Shown piece after piece: positions 8,204-18,327 of a DNA stretch of 64,000 nt. Below the pieces are notes generated by a model that was not told where the DNA came from, made no database searches, and worked only from the letters and a program-made list of their open reading frames with translations. How positions within the stretch are numbered: position 1 is the stretch's first letter; each line of letters starts with the position of its first letter. The position numbers and the translations under genes were made by a program. This DNA is from CAVQJU01 sp963754955 (GTDB taxonomy: Bacteria; Acidobacteriota; Vicinamibacteria; Vicinamibacterales; CAVVIG01), in contig CAVWHY010000012.1 in the NCBI GenBank assembly GCA_963754955.1, positions 1,178,001 through 1,242,000 on the forward strand, in the 5' to 3' direction.

Positions 8204-9016
8204 TCGGATACCTGTAGGCCGCACGAGCGGCCGCGATTGGAAACGTGACACCCGGTCGGACTGTCGCAGCCACGCGGCGAACAGGAACAGCGCGCCGGCG
8301 ACGAAGGCCATCCCCGCGGGAATCCACATCAGCAGGCCTGCGAGCTGCTGGTCCTCGAGCGGCGTGAGGCCGGCCGGATGATGCGCCAGGTATGGCGCGT
8401 ACCACACCCGCGGCGAGATGGTCAGCAGCGCGCCCAGCACGCCGCCGTGCACCGCCGTGACGAACAGGTAGACGACGGCCGCGCCGTAGCCCAGACGTCC
8501 CTGGCGGCCCTGCACGATGCCCCACCAGAAGAGCGCCGCCGTGCCGAAGAAACAGAGATGCTGGACGATGTGCACGGCCTCGTGCTCGAGCGCCTTGTCG
8601 TACAGCGCCGGAATGTGCCAGACCCACAGCGCAAGGCCATAGAGCAGGAACGCGGACGCCGGCGCGGTGATCGTCCGCCACAGGAACGGCAGCGGCGTCT
8701 GCTGGACTGTGCCGATAAGCGCGTGCCGAGCACGCGCGGGCATCGCCCACAGCATCCCGACAAGCGGTGCGCCGACGGCGATCAGGGGTGCGGCGACGAC
8801 CATCAGCAGTTCGTGCTGCACCATGTGGGCGGCGAGCCACTGCTCGCTCCATTCGTCGAGCGGCGGCGAAAGCGCGATCGCCAACGCAAGCCACCCGGTG
8901 CCGAATGCGAGCGCCTCGAGCGGCCGCACGCCGCGCCCAAAACCGGCGTGACGCCATAGCCGGATGAGGCCGAGGCCGTACACGCCGAGCGACAGCAGGA
9001 GACTACTGACAAGCAT
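8201..9016 (-). CDS. ctaG: CtaG-type cytochrome c oxidase assembly membrane protein
   Basis: This 271-residue polytopic membrane protein belongs to the caa3-type CtaG family, thought to deliver copper during oxidase assembly. Conserved His residues lie in or near membrane segments: SEQWLAAHMVQHELLMVVAA, WVWHIPALYDKALEHEAVHI and VQHLCFFGTAALFWWGIVQG. The ATG at 9016 overlaps the end of the oxidase subunit III gene, and the stop overlaps the xoxF ATG (ATGA), so it couples the oxidase genes to the dehydrogenase genes. Confidence 0.88.
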   Translation of the reverse strand: MLVSSLLLSLGVYGLGLIRLWRHAGFGRGVRPLEALAFGTGWLALAIALSPPLDEWSEQWLAAHMVQHELLMVVAAPLIAVGAPLVGMLWAMPARARHALIGTVQQTPLPFLWRTITAPASAFLLYGLALWVWHIPALYDKALEHEAVHIVQHLCFFGTAALFWWGIVQGRQGRLGYGAAVVYLFVTAVHGGVLGALLTISPRVWYAPYLAHHPAGLTPLEDQQLAGLLMWIPAGMAFVAGALFLFAAWLRQSDRVSRFQSRPLVRPTGIR

Positions 9017-9969
9017 CGAGCACCCAATGCGGAATGGCGCCCGCAAGGATCTGGAGCGCGAACAATCCGCACAATGCGAGACCGAGGATCGGCCATGAAC
9101 CGCGCGCGCTGCCGCGGGCGGCCGCCGTCGCTCGGCACGTCCTGGGCCGTGCGCGTCAATGCCGCCCACGAAATGCCGGCCCCGCCGACGACGATGGCGA
9201 GGCTGGCGAGGGTGATGAGTGGCAGAACGGCGTAGTTGCGCGTCACACAGACCCACTTCACGACCGCGTAGCTCGCCAGCAGGTCGAGGGCCCACGCGGC
9301 GGGGCCCGCAACGATGCCCGTCCACAGAGGCAGCGGGCTCAGCCACCGGAGGTCGCCGGCCTCTACAGCAGCTCTTGGCGCCCAATAGATCACTCCATAG
9401 ATCGGCAGCCACGCGAGCACGACGAAGTACCAGTAGACCGCGTTCTCCTCGACGTCGACGAACCGATGCTCTTCAATCGGCCCGGTGAACATCAGGACGG
9501 CCAGCACGGTGCTGTCGAGAAAGTCCGTCACGATGTGGGTCGTGTGGAGCCCGAGCAGCAGCCACACGATGGAACCGTACGCATCGCGATCCCACGTCAC
9601 GTTCAAGTGCGCGAATTCGTACGCGCGCACGATGTTGAATGCCAATGCGAACACCAGGCACACGACCATCCAGATCCGCACCCAGCGGAGATCGACGCGC
9701 TCGCCCGCGCGCCGTGCCAATTCATTGGGAGCCAGGCTCCCGACCAGGACGAGTGTGTTCAGCGTGCCCCAGCCCAGGTCAGGCGCCGCGACACCGTGAG
9801 GGGGCCACGCCGGAAATCGCGAGACCAGGTAGAAGTACGCGCCGATGGCCAGCGCGAAGACGGTGCTCTCGATGACGACGATCCCCAGCGTGCCCCAGAA
9901 GGTCAACGTCCTCGAGCCGAACGCGCCCGGCGGAAGGGAGCTGACGTCGAGCACACGGACGTCGCTCAT
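9003..9969 (-). CDS. ctaE: Haem-copper oxidase subunit III (frameshift near 3' end)
   Basis: This is a seven-helix-type subunit III. Typical blocks are FWGTLGIVVIESTVFALAIG, AYEFAHLNVTWDRDAYGSIV and LLGLHTTHIVTDFLDSTVLA. After residue ~280 the frame runs into charged sequence. A +1 shift near 9114-9125 restores a final membrane helix, WPILGLALCGLFALQILAGA, and a stop at 9003. The start ATG overlaps the subunit I stop. The later helices (TRNYAVLPLITLASLAIVVG and the final one) are a C-terminal extension beyond the core subunit III. Confidence 0.85.
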
Positions 9970-11933
9970 ATGGCACCTCCGGTCGCCGGCGCCTCATCCG
10001 GCCTCGGCAGCGTGCGATGGGCCAGCGGCCAGACCGGTGTGCCGCCTTCGTCGGGACTCTTCGGCCAGAACCATCCGATCATCGTCACGAACACCGGGAC
10101 GGCTCCGTACACGACGCCCCAGGGCGTGAAGATCGACCAGACGAACAAGATCGTGGTTGCGATCGCGGTGAGAAACGGCCAGATGGATGGCCTGGGAAAC
10201 AACAGGCGATGGTCCGGCTCCGCATCCAGCACGTGCGTCACCAGCACATCGCGCGCATCGGAACGCAGCCCGACGACCACGGGTTGATCGGGTGGATTCT
10301 CCCAGAGCGGCTCACGGCCGGCCACGGTCGGGGGGTACGGAAAGTTGCTGTTCGGCGGCGGCGAGCTGGTCGCCCATTCGAGCGTGCCGGCATTCCAGGG
10401 GTTGGGCGCGGCGGCCATCCCCGTGACAAGCGCCCGGATTGAATCGAAGATGAAGATCACGACGGCGCATGCCATCAGGGCGGCGCCGCGCGCTGGCCAG
10501 CAGATTCAACGTGCCCCAGCCCATGGCCGCCGGATAGGTGTAGACCCGACGCGGCATCCCGTGGAGACCGAGGATGTGCATCGGAAAGAACGTGAGGTTG
10601 AAGCCGATGAAGAAGAGCCCGAACACCCACGCGCCGAGCCGCTCCGAGAGAACCCGGCCGGTGATCTTCGGGTACCAGTAATAGAACGCGCCGAACAACG
10701 GAAACACGGCGCCGCCGATCAACACGTAGTGGAAGTGGGCGACCACGAAAAAGGTGTCGTGGACCTGTGTGTTCAGCGGCACCGCCGCCAGCATCACGCC
10801 GGTCAGGCCGCCGGCGATGAAGATCGTGAAGAATCCGAGGATCCAGAGCATCGGGGTCTTCACCCTGAGGCGCCCCGACCACATCGTGGCGATCCAGCAG
10901 AAGATTTGCGTGCCGGTCGGGATGGCGATGATGATGCTCGCGGCCGTGAAGAAGCTCTCGCCCAGCTGCGGGAGCCCGGTCGCGAACATGTGGTGGACCC
11001 ACAAACCAAACCCCATGAATGCCGTCGAGACGAGCGCCAGGATGACCGCCAGATACCCGAACATCCGCCGCTGCGAGAACGTGGTGATGATCGTCGAGAC
11101 GATGCCGGTTCCCGGTATGAAGATGATGTAGACCTCGGGATGCCCGAAGAACCAGAACATGTGCTGCCACAACAGCGCATCTCCCGCGTGCTCGACGTCG
11201 AAGAAATGGGTCCCGACGAGCCGGTCGAGGATGAGCGACGTGCTGGCCAGCATCACGGCCGGCATGGCGAATATCACCATGAACGACGTGACGACCTGCG
11301 CCCACACGAAGATCGGAATCCGGTTCAGCGTCATCCCCGGCGCGCGCAGTTTGAGCGTGGTGGTGATCAGCGAGACCGCGACCGCGAGCGAGCCGACTTC
11401 GGTGAACGTAATCAGCTGCGCCCAGACGTCGGCGCGCCTGCTCGGCGTGTAGAGCGATTCCGCGAGAGGCGGATAGGAGAACCAGCCCACATCGGGGCCC
11501 GCGCCCAGCAGAAACGAGATGTAGAGAAACATGCCGCCGAACAGGAGCATCCAGTAGCTGAACGCGACGAGGCGGGGAAACGCGATGCTGCGGGCGCCGA
11601 CCATCAAGCGGCACGAAATAGACGCCGAGCCCCTGCATCACCGGCACGGCGAACAGAAACATCATCGTGGTGCCGTGCGTGGTGAACATCTGGTTGTAGA
11701 GATCGGGGCCGACAATCGTGTTGTCCGGCCGCGACAGCTGCAGGCGCATCAGCGGCCGCCAGCACGCCGCCCATGAGGAAGTATGTAAAGGCGGTGACGA
11801 GGTAGCGGCGGCCGATCGACTTGTGATCGACGTGCGTGAACCAGCCGTACAGGCCTTGCGGGTCGGCCCACGTGTGTTCGAGCTGCTCGAGCCCCTCGGG
11901 ATCGCGGTATTCGAGCTCCCGTCGCGGCATCAT
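9966..11933 (-). CDS. ctaD: caa3-type cytochrome c oxidase subunit I (three frameshifts)
   Basis: This is the catalytic subunit, holding the low-spin haem and the haem/CuB centre. Visible motifs are WFTHVDHKSIGRRYLVTAF, NQMFTTHGTTMMFLFAVPVM (haem a ligand His), WFFGHPEVYIIFIPGTGIVS (CuB His and cross-linked Tyr) and VHDTFFVVAHFHYVLIGGAV (haem ligands). The pieces lie in successive frames, joined by one extra base each at about 11750-11760, 11605-11607 and 10485-10492. The C-terminal 160 residues include TM segments (IWPFLTAIATTILFVW, GAVPVFVTMIGWFW) that resemble a fused small-subunit region. The start overlaps the subunit II stop (ATGATG). Confidence 0.9.
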
Positions 11934-12883
11934 CGAAGGGTCCCCAGGTACGTCACGAGGGCCCGGAGGTCGTCGGCCGCCAGAGGATTGGGCGGCATCT
12001 GATTGCCGGGCTTCACGGCTTGCGGATCGCGGATCCACTCGGCCATGTTCTCGGTTGTGTTCGGCAGGGTTCCGGCGCCCAGTGTGGTGCGCGACGCGAT
12101 GTGCGTCAGGTCGGGGGCGACTTGTGCCGATGCGTCCGTGCCGCGGATCGCGTGGCATCCGGCACACCGGGCCCGCATGAACACCTCACGGCCGCGGATC
12201 GCCTCCGTCTCCGTCTCCGGCGGATCCCGTCCCGGCTGCCGCATGGCTTCGAGCCATCCTTCGAAGTCGCGATCCGATTGAGCGACGACTTCGATGGCCA
12301 TATGGGCGTGCTGCATCCCGCAGAACTCCGCGCACTGGCCGCGGTAAGTCCCTTGCTTGAATGCCTGCAGCCAGATCGACGTGGTATAGCCCGGGATGAG
12401 ATCCCGCTTTCCCTGAAGATTCGGTACCCAGAAGCTGTGGATGACGTCGCGGGATGTCACCTTCAGCACGACGGGCCGGTCCGTCGGAATGTGCAGTTCG
12501 TTGGCCGTCAGGACGCGCCGGCTGGGCATCGCGTCTTCGTATTCGACCTCCCACCACCATTGATGGCCCGTAATCGCGACGGTGACGGCGCTCGAGGCGT
12601 GAGCCGTGCCGACGGTGCGCCCCGTCCAGACGCTCGCGACGAGCAGAGCTATCAAGGTTACGACCGTCAGCGCGACGGCACTGCCGACGACCCTGCCGAT
12701 CGTCTGCTCCCGCGGTAGCTCTGACTCTTCCTTGGATCGGTTGCCGGTCCCGCGTATCACCGCGAAAAACACGGCTGTGAGTGTGCAGACGAACACGACA
12801 GTGCAGACGGTGAGCATGAGCAACCACAGCCCATGAATGGATAACGCCTGAACACCGGCGGGCGACAGGACAGACTGGTTCAT
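11930..12883 (-). CDS. ctaC: Cytochrome c oxidase subunit II with fused cytochrome c domain
   Basis: This 317-residue protein carries two N-terminal membrane helices, then the cupredoxin domain with the complete CuA ligand set (CAEFCGMQHAHM), then a C-terminal cytochrome c domain with CAGCH and the Met loop GNQMPPNPL. That fusion defines caa3-type oxidases, which take electrons directly from membrane-near cytochrome c. ATG at 12883 (MNQSVLSPAG) resembles family N-termini; ATG 12907 and TTG 12925 are alternatives. It is free of frameshifts, unlike its neighbours. Confidence 0.9.
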   Translation of the reverse strand: MNQSVLSPAGVQALSIHGLWLLMLTVCTVVFVCTLTAVFFAVIRGTGNRSKEESELPREQTIGRVVGSAVALTVVTLIALLVASVWTGRTVGTAHASSAVTVAITGHQWWWEVEYEDAMPSRRVLTANELHIPTDRPVVLKVTSRDVIHSFWVPNLQGKRDLIPGYTTSIWLQAFKQGTYRGQCAEFCGMQHAHMAIEVVAQSDRDFEGWLEAMRQPGRDPPETETEAIRGREVFMRARCAGCHAIRGTDASAQVAPDLTHIASRTTLGAGTLPNTTENMAEWIRDPQAVKPGNQMPPNPLAADDLRALVTYLGTLR

Positions 12884-12926
12884 CGCGCTCACTACCACGT
12901 CAACCATAAGCAAGTGAGCCGCCAAT

Positions 12927-13487
12927 CTATCGACGCTTCGGCTTGTCCATCGCGGCGGCCACCAGCGCGTGGGCGCGCTTGCTCTCCGCTCGTCCCTTCA
13001 CTTCAAAGCGTTTGCCCTTCATCTCGTTATACGAGACGAAGAAATGTTCGATCTGCGCGACCAGGTCCTGACTCAGATCGCCCAGACCGCGAATCGATCG
13101 GTGTGCCGCCGAATTAGCCGCGACGGCCAGCAGCCTGTCATTCCGTTCGGTCTTGCCATCCTCGGTTTGCTCCGCTTCGATGACGCCGATGAGGCGTGAC
13201 GGGACAACGCAGCCGGGAAACACGGGCGCATCCATCAGGACCAGCACGTCGAGGGGATCGCCGTCCTCGGCGCGCGTGGAGGGCACGAAGCCGAAATCGA
13301 AGGGAAAGACGGCGCCCGCCGGCAGCACGCCCTTAAGGACGAACGTGCCGTAACGCGGCTCGAACGTCAGCTTGTTCGGTGAGCCCTTCGGCGTCTCGAT
13401 GACGACCATCAGGGAGTCGTTCTCGAAGGGCGCCAGACGGTCGAGCGCTCGCACTCGCGGCGGGCGTGTTGCGGGCTTGCGTGGCAT
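12927..13487 (-). CDS. ppa: Inorganic pyrophosphatase, family I
   Basis: This 186-residue cytosolic enzyme hydrolyses pyrophosphate to phosphate with Mg2+. The signature EDGDPLDVLVLMD is intact, as are upstream substrate residues (ETPKGSPNKLTFEP, GTFVLKGVLPAGAVFPFDFG). A C-terminal tail rich in Lys/Arg adds about 15 residues. It begins three bases after the BrkB-like stop and ends at most 44 bases before subunit II, so it is probably cotranscribed with both. Confidence 0.9.
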   Translation of the reverse strand: MPRKPATRPPRVRALDRLAPFENDSLMVVIETPKGSPNKLTFEPRYGTFVLKGVLPAGAVFPFDFGFVPSTRAEDGDPLDVLVLMDAPVFPGCVVPSRLIGVIEAEQTEDGKTERNDRLLAVAANSAAHRSIRGLGDLSQDLVAQIEHFFVSYNEMKGKRFEVKGRAESKRAHALVAAAMDKPKRR

Positions 13488-13490
13488 CGC

Positions 13491-14597
13491 CTACCGTCCG
13501 CCGCGTCGATTCCACCACCTGGTGACGAAGAAGGCCGCGGCAATCGCCGCGCCCACACCAACTTTCGGCGGCCTCGACGGCGGCACGCGAGCTGGCTGGA
13601 CGGGCTCGGCCTGCGGCTCACCCCCATGCGGCCGTTCCTGGAACGCTCGCGCGGCCCGCGCGCCGAGCATCAGCTTTCCCTGCGCGTTCTTCTGACCCGG
13701 GGCCTTTCCGTAGGGCGACGCGTGTTCAATCTCCGCGTTCATCTCCGCGCCGGTCAGGAGGGCGATGCCTGACACATAGAACCAGAGCAGCACGACGATG
13801 ACGGCGCCGACGGCGCCGTACGACGCTTGATAGTCGGTGAAGTTTGCGACGTAGAACTTGAACACGAGCGAAATCAACAGCCAGAGCACCGTCGCGACGA
13901 CGGCGCCCGGCGAGATCCAGACCCAGTCCTGATCCGCGTCGGGTCCGAAGTAATACACGAGGCCGATGCCGGTGGCGACGAGCAGGAACACGAGCGGCCA
14001 CTGCAGGATCAGCCACGTCCATTCGAAGGGCGCGCCCCAGCCGGTGGTCTGTCCCAGCTTCTCTGCGAGCGTTGGTCCGAGGAGCACCAGCGATAACGCG
14101 GTCAGGACGATCAGGGCCAGCCCGAACGTGAGTCCGATGGCAACGAGCCGGACCTTCCACCACGGCCGGGCCTCGTCGATGTCGTACACACGGTTCAACG
14201 CCCCCACGATCGAGACGAGCGCCGCGGAACTGCTCCAGAGCGCCCCGAGGACACCGAACGTGAGCAGGCCGCCATTCTGGTTGTCCGCGAGCCGCCGCAT
14301 TTGATCCTGGATGAGCGACAGCACCTGCGGCGACACGAACGGCCCGAGAGAATTGCCGACGTCGTCTGCCACGTTCGCAAGCGGGAAGAAGCTCGCGACC
14401 GCAAGCAGAAACAGGATGGCCGGAAACAGCGCGAGGAAGAAATAGTACGACAGCTGAGCTGCCAGCCCCAGGACATCGTCGTCCTGCACCTCTTTCCACG
14501 TGCGACGCGCAAGCTCAGACCAGGAAAGCCGTACCGTCTCGAGCACACCGCACGAATTGCAAATGCCGAACCGCGTGTTGAAACGCATCGCGCACAC
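13491..14597 (-). CDS. YihY/BrkB-family inner-membrane protein
   Basis: This is a 368-residue protein with six predicted membrane helices of the YihY/BrkB family: LGLAAQLSYYFFLALFPAIL, GALWSSSAALVSIVGALNRV, AVGAVIVVLLWFYVSGIALL and GAEMNAEIEHA. The family was once called RNase BN, but that activity belongs to another protein, and its function is unsettled. A proline-rich linker and a final short hydrophobic segment form a C-terminal extension of about 70 residues. It appears to be the first gene of the minus-strand train. Confidence 0.85.
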   Translation of the reverse strand: MCAMRFNTRFGICNSCGVLETVRLSWSELARRTWKEVQDDDVLGLAAQLSYYFFLALFPAILFLLAVASFFPLANVADDVGNSLGPFVSPQVLSLIQDQMRRLADNQNGGLLTFGVLGALWSSSAALVSIVGALNRVYDIDEARPWWKVRLVAIGLTFGLALIVLTALSLVLLGPTLAEKLGQTTGWGAPFEWTWLILQWPLVFLLVATGIGLVYYFGPDADQDWVWISPGAVVATVLWLLISLVFKFYVANFTDYQASYGAVGAVIVVLLWFYVSGIALLTGAEMNAEIEHASPYGKAPGQKNAQGKLMLGARAARAFQERPHGGEPQAEPVQPARVPPSRPPKVGVGAAIAAAFFVTRWWNRRGGR

Positions 14598-14918
14598 GGC
14601 GCTACTTCATCGCCCGGGCACACGTCCAGGCGATCTGACGAGTCGCATGACCTGTCGTTGATTGAGGCACTGTGTCCAATCACGATGCACGCGGACGCCG
14701 ACGCGTACTTCGAAAGCCGCGTGTTCTGTCATCGCAGCGGGTGTGATGCCGACTTCCGAGTGGTACGCAACATGCTCTGGTCGGGACATCTATGGATGCC
14801 GATGCTCTGTACAAACCGCTGACACACCTCGACCGTCTGGCTGGTGGGGTTTCGAAAGCCTCGGCAAGCAGCTAGCGTCCAGACCGCCGCCTCTCCGCAG
14901 CCCGAGAAAACAAGACAC
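14598..14918. other. Divergent intergenic region between BrkB-like gene and catalase
   Basis: About 320 bases separate the divergent BrkB-like and catalase starts, so promoters for both should lie here. I see no convincing protein, RNA gene, or long inverted repeat. An open stretch continues upstream of the catalase start to a GTG at 14844, but it has no family-like sequence. Confidence 0.5.
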
Positions 14919-17336
14919 ATGGCCAGATCCCGACCCGCAAAGTCCGCCCCTAAGTCCCAGCGCAAGAGCACGTCGAGGAACAGTCGTACGACCGTCAGCG
15001 GACCGGCCGAGCCCGAGGCGCCGATCCGCGGTGACATCGTCGCCGAGAAGGCCGCCGGAACCCTGAAGGTGGCGCGGGCGTTTCCGTTCAATTCAAATAA
15101 GGCGGCCGAATACGATCCCGACGCGGCGCTTGCGCCCCCCGAAGGCGCATCCGTAAAGCCCGCCGATCCGATCGTCGGTGCGAGCACGGTCAGCGAGGTA
15201 AACGGATCGGACAAAGTCGGCAGCGGCGGCCCCAACATCGGCCACAACCCGACGGTCGGTCCGCTCGACCGCGTGCGTGTCGATTCAACCAGCCGCGTTC
15301 TCACGACCAACCAGGGCGTCCCTGTCGCGGACAATCAGAACTCGCTGAAGGCGGGCCTGCGCGGGCCGACGCTGCTCGAAGATTTCATCCTGCGCGAGAA
15401 GATCACCCATTTCGACCACGAACGCATCCCCGAGCGGATCGTCCACGCGCGCGGCTCCGCCGCGCACGGCATCTTCGAGTGCACGAGGGCGATCCCGGAA
15501 TTCACGCGGGCCAGTCTCTTCAGCCAAGCCGGCAAACAGACGCCGGTGTTCGTTCGCTTCTCGACCGTCCTCGGCGAACGCGGCTCGACCGACACCGCCA
15601 GGGACGTGCGCGGTTTCGCCGTGAAGTTCTACACGGACGAGGGCAACTGGGATTTGGTCGGCAACAACATCCCGGTGTTCTTCATCCAGGACGCGATGAA
15701 GTTTCCCGATCTGGTCCATGCCGCAAAACCCGAGCCGCACTTCGCGATGCCGCAGGCCGGCACAGCCCATGACACATTCTGGGACTTTGCGTCGTTGATG
15801 CCGGAGATCACTCACATGCTGATGTGGGCGATGTCCGATCGTGCGATTCCCCGCAGCTATCGCACGATGCAGGGATTCGGCGTGCATACGTACCGGCTGG
15901 TCGATGCCGAGGGTCACTCGCGCTTCGTCAAGTTCCACTGGAGTCCCAAGGCCGGGACCCATTCGCTGGTCTGGGACGAGGCGGTCAAGATTTCTGGCGC
16001 CGACCCCGATTTCCATCGGCGCGATTTGTGGGAAGCGATCGAGGCAGGCGCCTATCCCGAATGGCAGCTGGGACTGCAGATCTTCACTGAAGATCAGGCG
16101 GAAGCCTTCAGCTTCGACGTGCTCGACGCCACCAAGATCGTGCCGGAGGAACTGGTGCCGATCCTTCCGGTGGGCCGGCTGGTGCTGAACCGGAACCCCG
16201 ACAATTTCTTCGCGGAGACAGAGCAAGTGGCCTTTTGCGTCGCGCACATCGTGCCGGGCGTCGATTTCTCGAACGATCCTCTGCTCGCCGGCCGCATCCA
16301 TTCGTACGTCGACACGCAGATCTCGCGGCTCGGCGGCCCGAACTTTCACGAGATCCCGATCAACGCCCCGATCGCGCAGGTGCACAACAACCAGCGCGAC
16401 GGCATGCATCGGCAGGCGATCAACCGCGGCCGGGTCGCGTACGAGCCCAATTCCCTGGGTGCCGGCTGCCCGTTCCAGGCGGGCGCGGCGGGATTCGTCT
16501 CGTTTGCCGAACCTCGCGAGGACGGCGACCACAAAGTCCGCGGAAAGGCCGAGCGCTTCGCCGATCACTATTCGCAGGCCACGTTGTTCTGGAACAGCCA
16601 GTCCGACGTCGAGAAGCAGCACATCATCAACGCCTTCCGCTTCGAGCTCTCACGCGTGCAGACAGCGGCGGTTCGAGAACGGATGGTCTCGGGCCTGATG
16701 AACGTCGCGCCGGAGCTCGCTGAAGCCGTGGCCGACGGGCTCGGCATCCGCGAGATGCCGAAGCCGATGCCGAAGGTCCTCACACGAGACGTCAAACCCG
16801 AGATTTCGGTGTCACCGGCCTTATCGCTGTTCGCGCGGCCCGGTGACGGCAGCATCCGCACGCGCAGAGTGGCGGTGCTCGTGGCGGACGGGTGCGGCGG
16901 GCGGTCGCTCGTCGCGCTCGCCGATCGCCTGACGAACGAAGGCGCGGTCCCGCGCTTCGTTTCGTCGACGCTTGGCGCGGTGCAACCGGCCGACGGCGAC
17001 GCCATCGAAGTGGACGTCAGCCTGGAAGCGATGCCGGCGGTTCTGTACGACGCCGTGGTTCTGCCGGACGGGACCAGGGCAGTCGAGGCCCTCCGCGCGG
17101 ACGGGCGGACTCTCGAATTCATCAAGGATCAGTACCGCCACTGCAAGCCGATCCTCGCGGTGGGCGCCGGCACCCGATTGCTCGAGGCCTGCGGGATCGA
17201 TACAGCGCTGCCCGGCGGGAAGCCGGATCCGGGTGTGATCACGACGGCGGACGCGGGCAACGCGATCGACGGGTTCATCAAGGCGATCGCCAGGCACCGG
17301 CACTTCGAACGAGAAACCGATCCACCGCGCGTGTGA
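14919..17336 (+). CDS. katE: Large-subunit catalase (KatE/HPII type)
   Basis: This is an 805-residue hydroperoxidase that dismutates hydrogen peroxide. The distal His lies in RIVHARGSAAHGIFE, the Asn in GNNIPVFFIQDA, and the proximal haem Tyr in RIHSYVDTQISRLGGPNFHE. A C-terminal flavodoxin/DJ-1-like domain (RRVAVLVADGCGGRSL...PILAVGAGTRLLEACG) is typical of large-subunit catalases. The Lys/Ser-rich N-terminus is long. ATG 14919 (MARSRPAKSAPK) is preferred; a GTG at 14844 would add 25 residues. The 2.4 kb frame is unbroken. It leads a plus-strand stress cluster. Confidence 0.93.
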   Translation: MARSRPAKSAPKSQRKSTSRNSRTTVSGPAEPEAPIRGDIVAEKAAGTLKVARAFPFNSNKAAEYDPDAALAPPEGASVKPADPIVGASTVSEVNGSDKVGSGGPNIGHNPTVGPLDRVRVDSTSRVLTTNQGVPVADNQNSLKAGLRGPTLLEDFILREKITHFDHERIPERIVHARGSAAHGIFECTRAIPEFTRASLFSQAGKQTPVFVRFSTVLGERGSTDTARDVRGFAVKFYTDEGNWDLVGNNIPVFFIQDAMKFPDLVHAAKPEPHFAMPQAGTAHDTFWDFASLMPEITHMLMWAMSDRAIPRSYRTMQGFGVHTYRLVDAEGHSRFVKFHWSPKAGTHSLVWDEAVKISGADPDFHRRDLWEAIEAGAYPEWQLGLQIFTEDQAEAFSFDVLDATKIVPEELVPILPVGRLVLNRNPDNFFAETEQVAFCVAHIVPGVDFSNDPLLAGRIHSYVDTQISRLGGPNFHEIPINAPIAQVHNNQRDGMHRQAINRGRVAYEPNSLGAGCPFQAGAAGFVSFAEPREDGDHKVRGKAERFADHYSQATLFWNSQSDVEKQHIINAFRFELSRVQTAAVRERMVSGLMNVAPELAEAVADGLGIREMPKPMPKVLTRDVKPEISVSPALSLFARPGDGSIRTRRVAVLVADGCGGRSLVALADRLTNEGAVPRFVSSTLGAVQPADGDAIEVDVSLEAMPAVLYDAVVLPDGTRAVEALRADGRTLEFIKDQYRHCKPILAVGAGTRLLEACGIDTALPGGKPDPGVITTADAGNAIDGFIKAIARHRHFERETDPPRV

Positions 17337-17374
17337 GGCACGGTGCGGTGACAACCACCACGAGGAGAGACGAC

Positions 17375-17959
17375 ATGGCTGAATCAGGCACGCTCCACGA
17401 CGCGTTCATTGACGAGTTGCGCGACACCTACGACGCAGAGAAACAGCTGACGAAGGCGCTCCCCAAGCTGGCAAAGGCAGCATCGAACTCCAAGCTGCGA
17501 CAGGCATTCGAGACCCACCTCCAGGAGACGCAGGGTCAGATCGCGCGCCTCGAGCAGGTGTTTGAGAGCCTCGACGAAAAGGTCCGCGGTAAGCACTGCG
17601 ACGGCATCGCGGGCATCATCGAAGAAGGCAAATCGATCATGGAAGAAGACTTCGATGAGACGACGATGGACGCCTGCCTGATCGCCGCGGGACAGCGCGC
17701 GGAACACTACGAGATGGCCGCCTACGGCACGCTCGTCGCGTGGGCGCAGGGAATGGGACACACCCAGGCCGCGCGGCTCCTGCAGCAGACGCTCGACGAA
17801 GAGAAGGCCGCCGACAAGAAGTTGTCGGCACTGGCGGAGGGCGGGATCAATCAGAGTGCGGCCGACGCGGCGCACCCTGAGGAAGACGAGGAGGCCGAAG
17901 AATCGATGGCCGGGGGCAACGGCGGGAGGAAGAGCTCCGCCAAGGCCGGGCGCCGGTAA
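17375..17959 (+). CDS. DUF892/YciF-type ferritin-like stress protein
   Basis: This 194-residue protein has a ferritin-like four-helix domain: LHDAFIDELRDTYDAEKQLT, HLQETQGQIARLEQVFESLD, AAGQRAEHYEMAAYGTLVAW and TLDEEKAADKKLS. Conserved Glu/His residues on the helices could bind a di-metal centre. A GGAGAGA ribosome site lies 38 bases after the catalase stop. The acidic then Lys-rich C-terminal tail is an extension. Family members respond to osmotic and general stress; the biochemical activity is unknown. Confidence 0.85.
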   Translation: MAESGTLHDAFIDELRDTYDAEKQLTKALPKLAKAASNSKLRQAFETHLQETQGQIARLEQVFESLDEKVRGKHCDGIAGIIEEGKSIMEEDFDETTMDACLIAAGQRAEHYEMAAYGTLVAWAQGMGHTQAARLLQQTLDEEKAADKKLSALAEGGINQSAADAAHPEEDEEAEESMAGGNGGRKSSAKAGRR

Positions 17960-17979
17960 CGTCTGGAGGCGAGGGCGTC

Positions 17980-18319
17980 ATGGTGCTGATTCAGCTGCTG
18001 TTGCCGTCGTCGGGCGGCGCGGCAGCTGGCGACCGCCTGACGCCGCTCGCCGAGACGCGCCGGGAGCTGGCCGACCAATTCAGCGGTCTCACGGCGTACG
18101 TCCGATCGCCTGCAAAGGGCTGGTGGACTGCAGCGGACGGCCATACAGAACAGGACGACGTCGTGATGGTGGAGGTCGTCGACGGACACATTCGATCGCA
18201 CGTGGTGGCGTACCTACGCCGCGACGCTGGCGTTGCGCTTTGATCAGCAGCGCATCCACGTGCGAGCCGTGCCCGTTGAGATGCTTGACGAGGATTCCGA
18301 ACAGCAGGTCAGGGCCTAG
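17980..18319 (+). CDS. Small conserved-looking hypothetical protein (one frameshift)
   Basis: I do not recognise this family. The first frame runs LLLPSSGGAAAGDRLTPLAE to VVMVEVVDGH. One extra base near 18190 moves to FDRTWWRTYAATLALRFDQQ and RIHVRAVPVEMLDEDSEQ before a TAG at 18317-18319. The shift is supported because the second frame continues with sensible globular sequence and ends just before the next start. Total length would be about 112 residues. It is probably cotranscribed with its neighbours in the stress cluster. Confidence 0.6.
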
Positions 18320-18327
18320 GGGCGCAT

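Noticed and set aside
7236..8957. Long minus-strand frame across xoxF and ctaG
   Set aside because: It is an Arg/Ala-rich shadow of the high-GC coding frames, with no family-like sequence.
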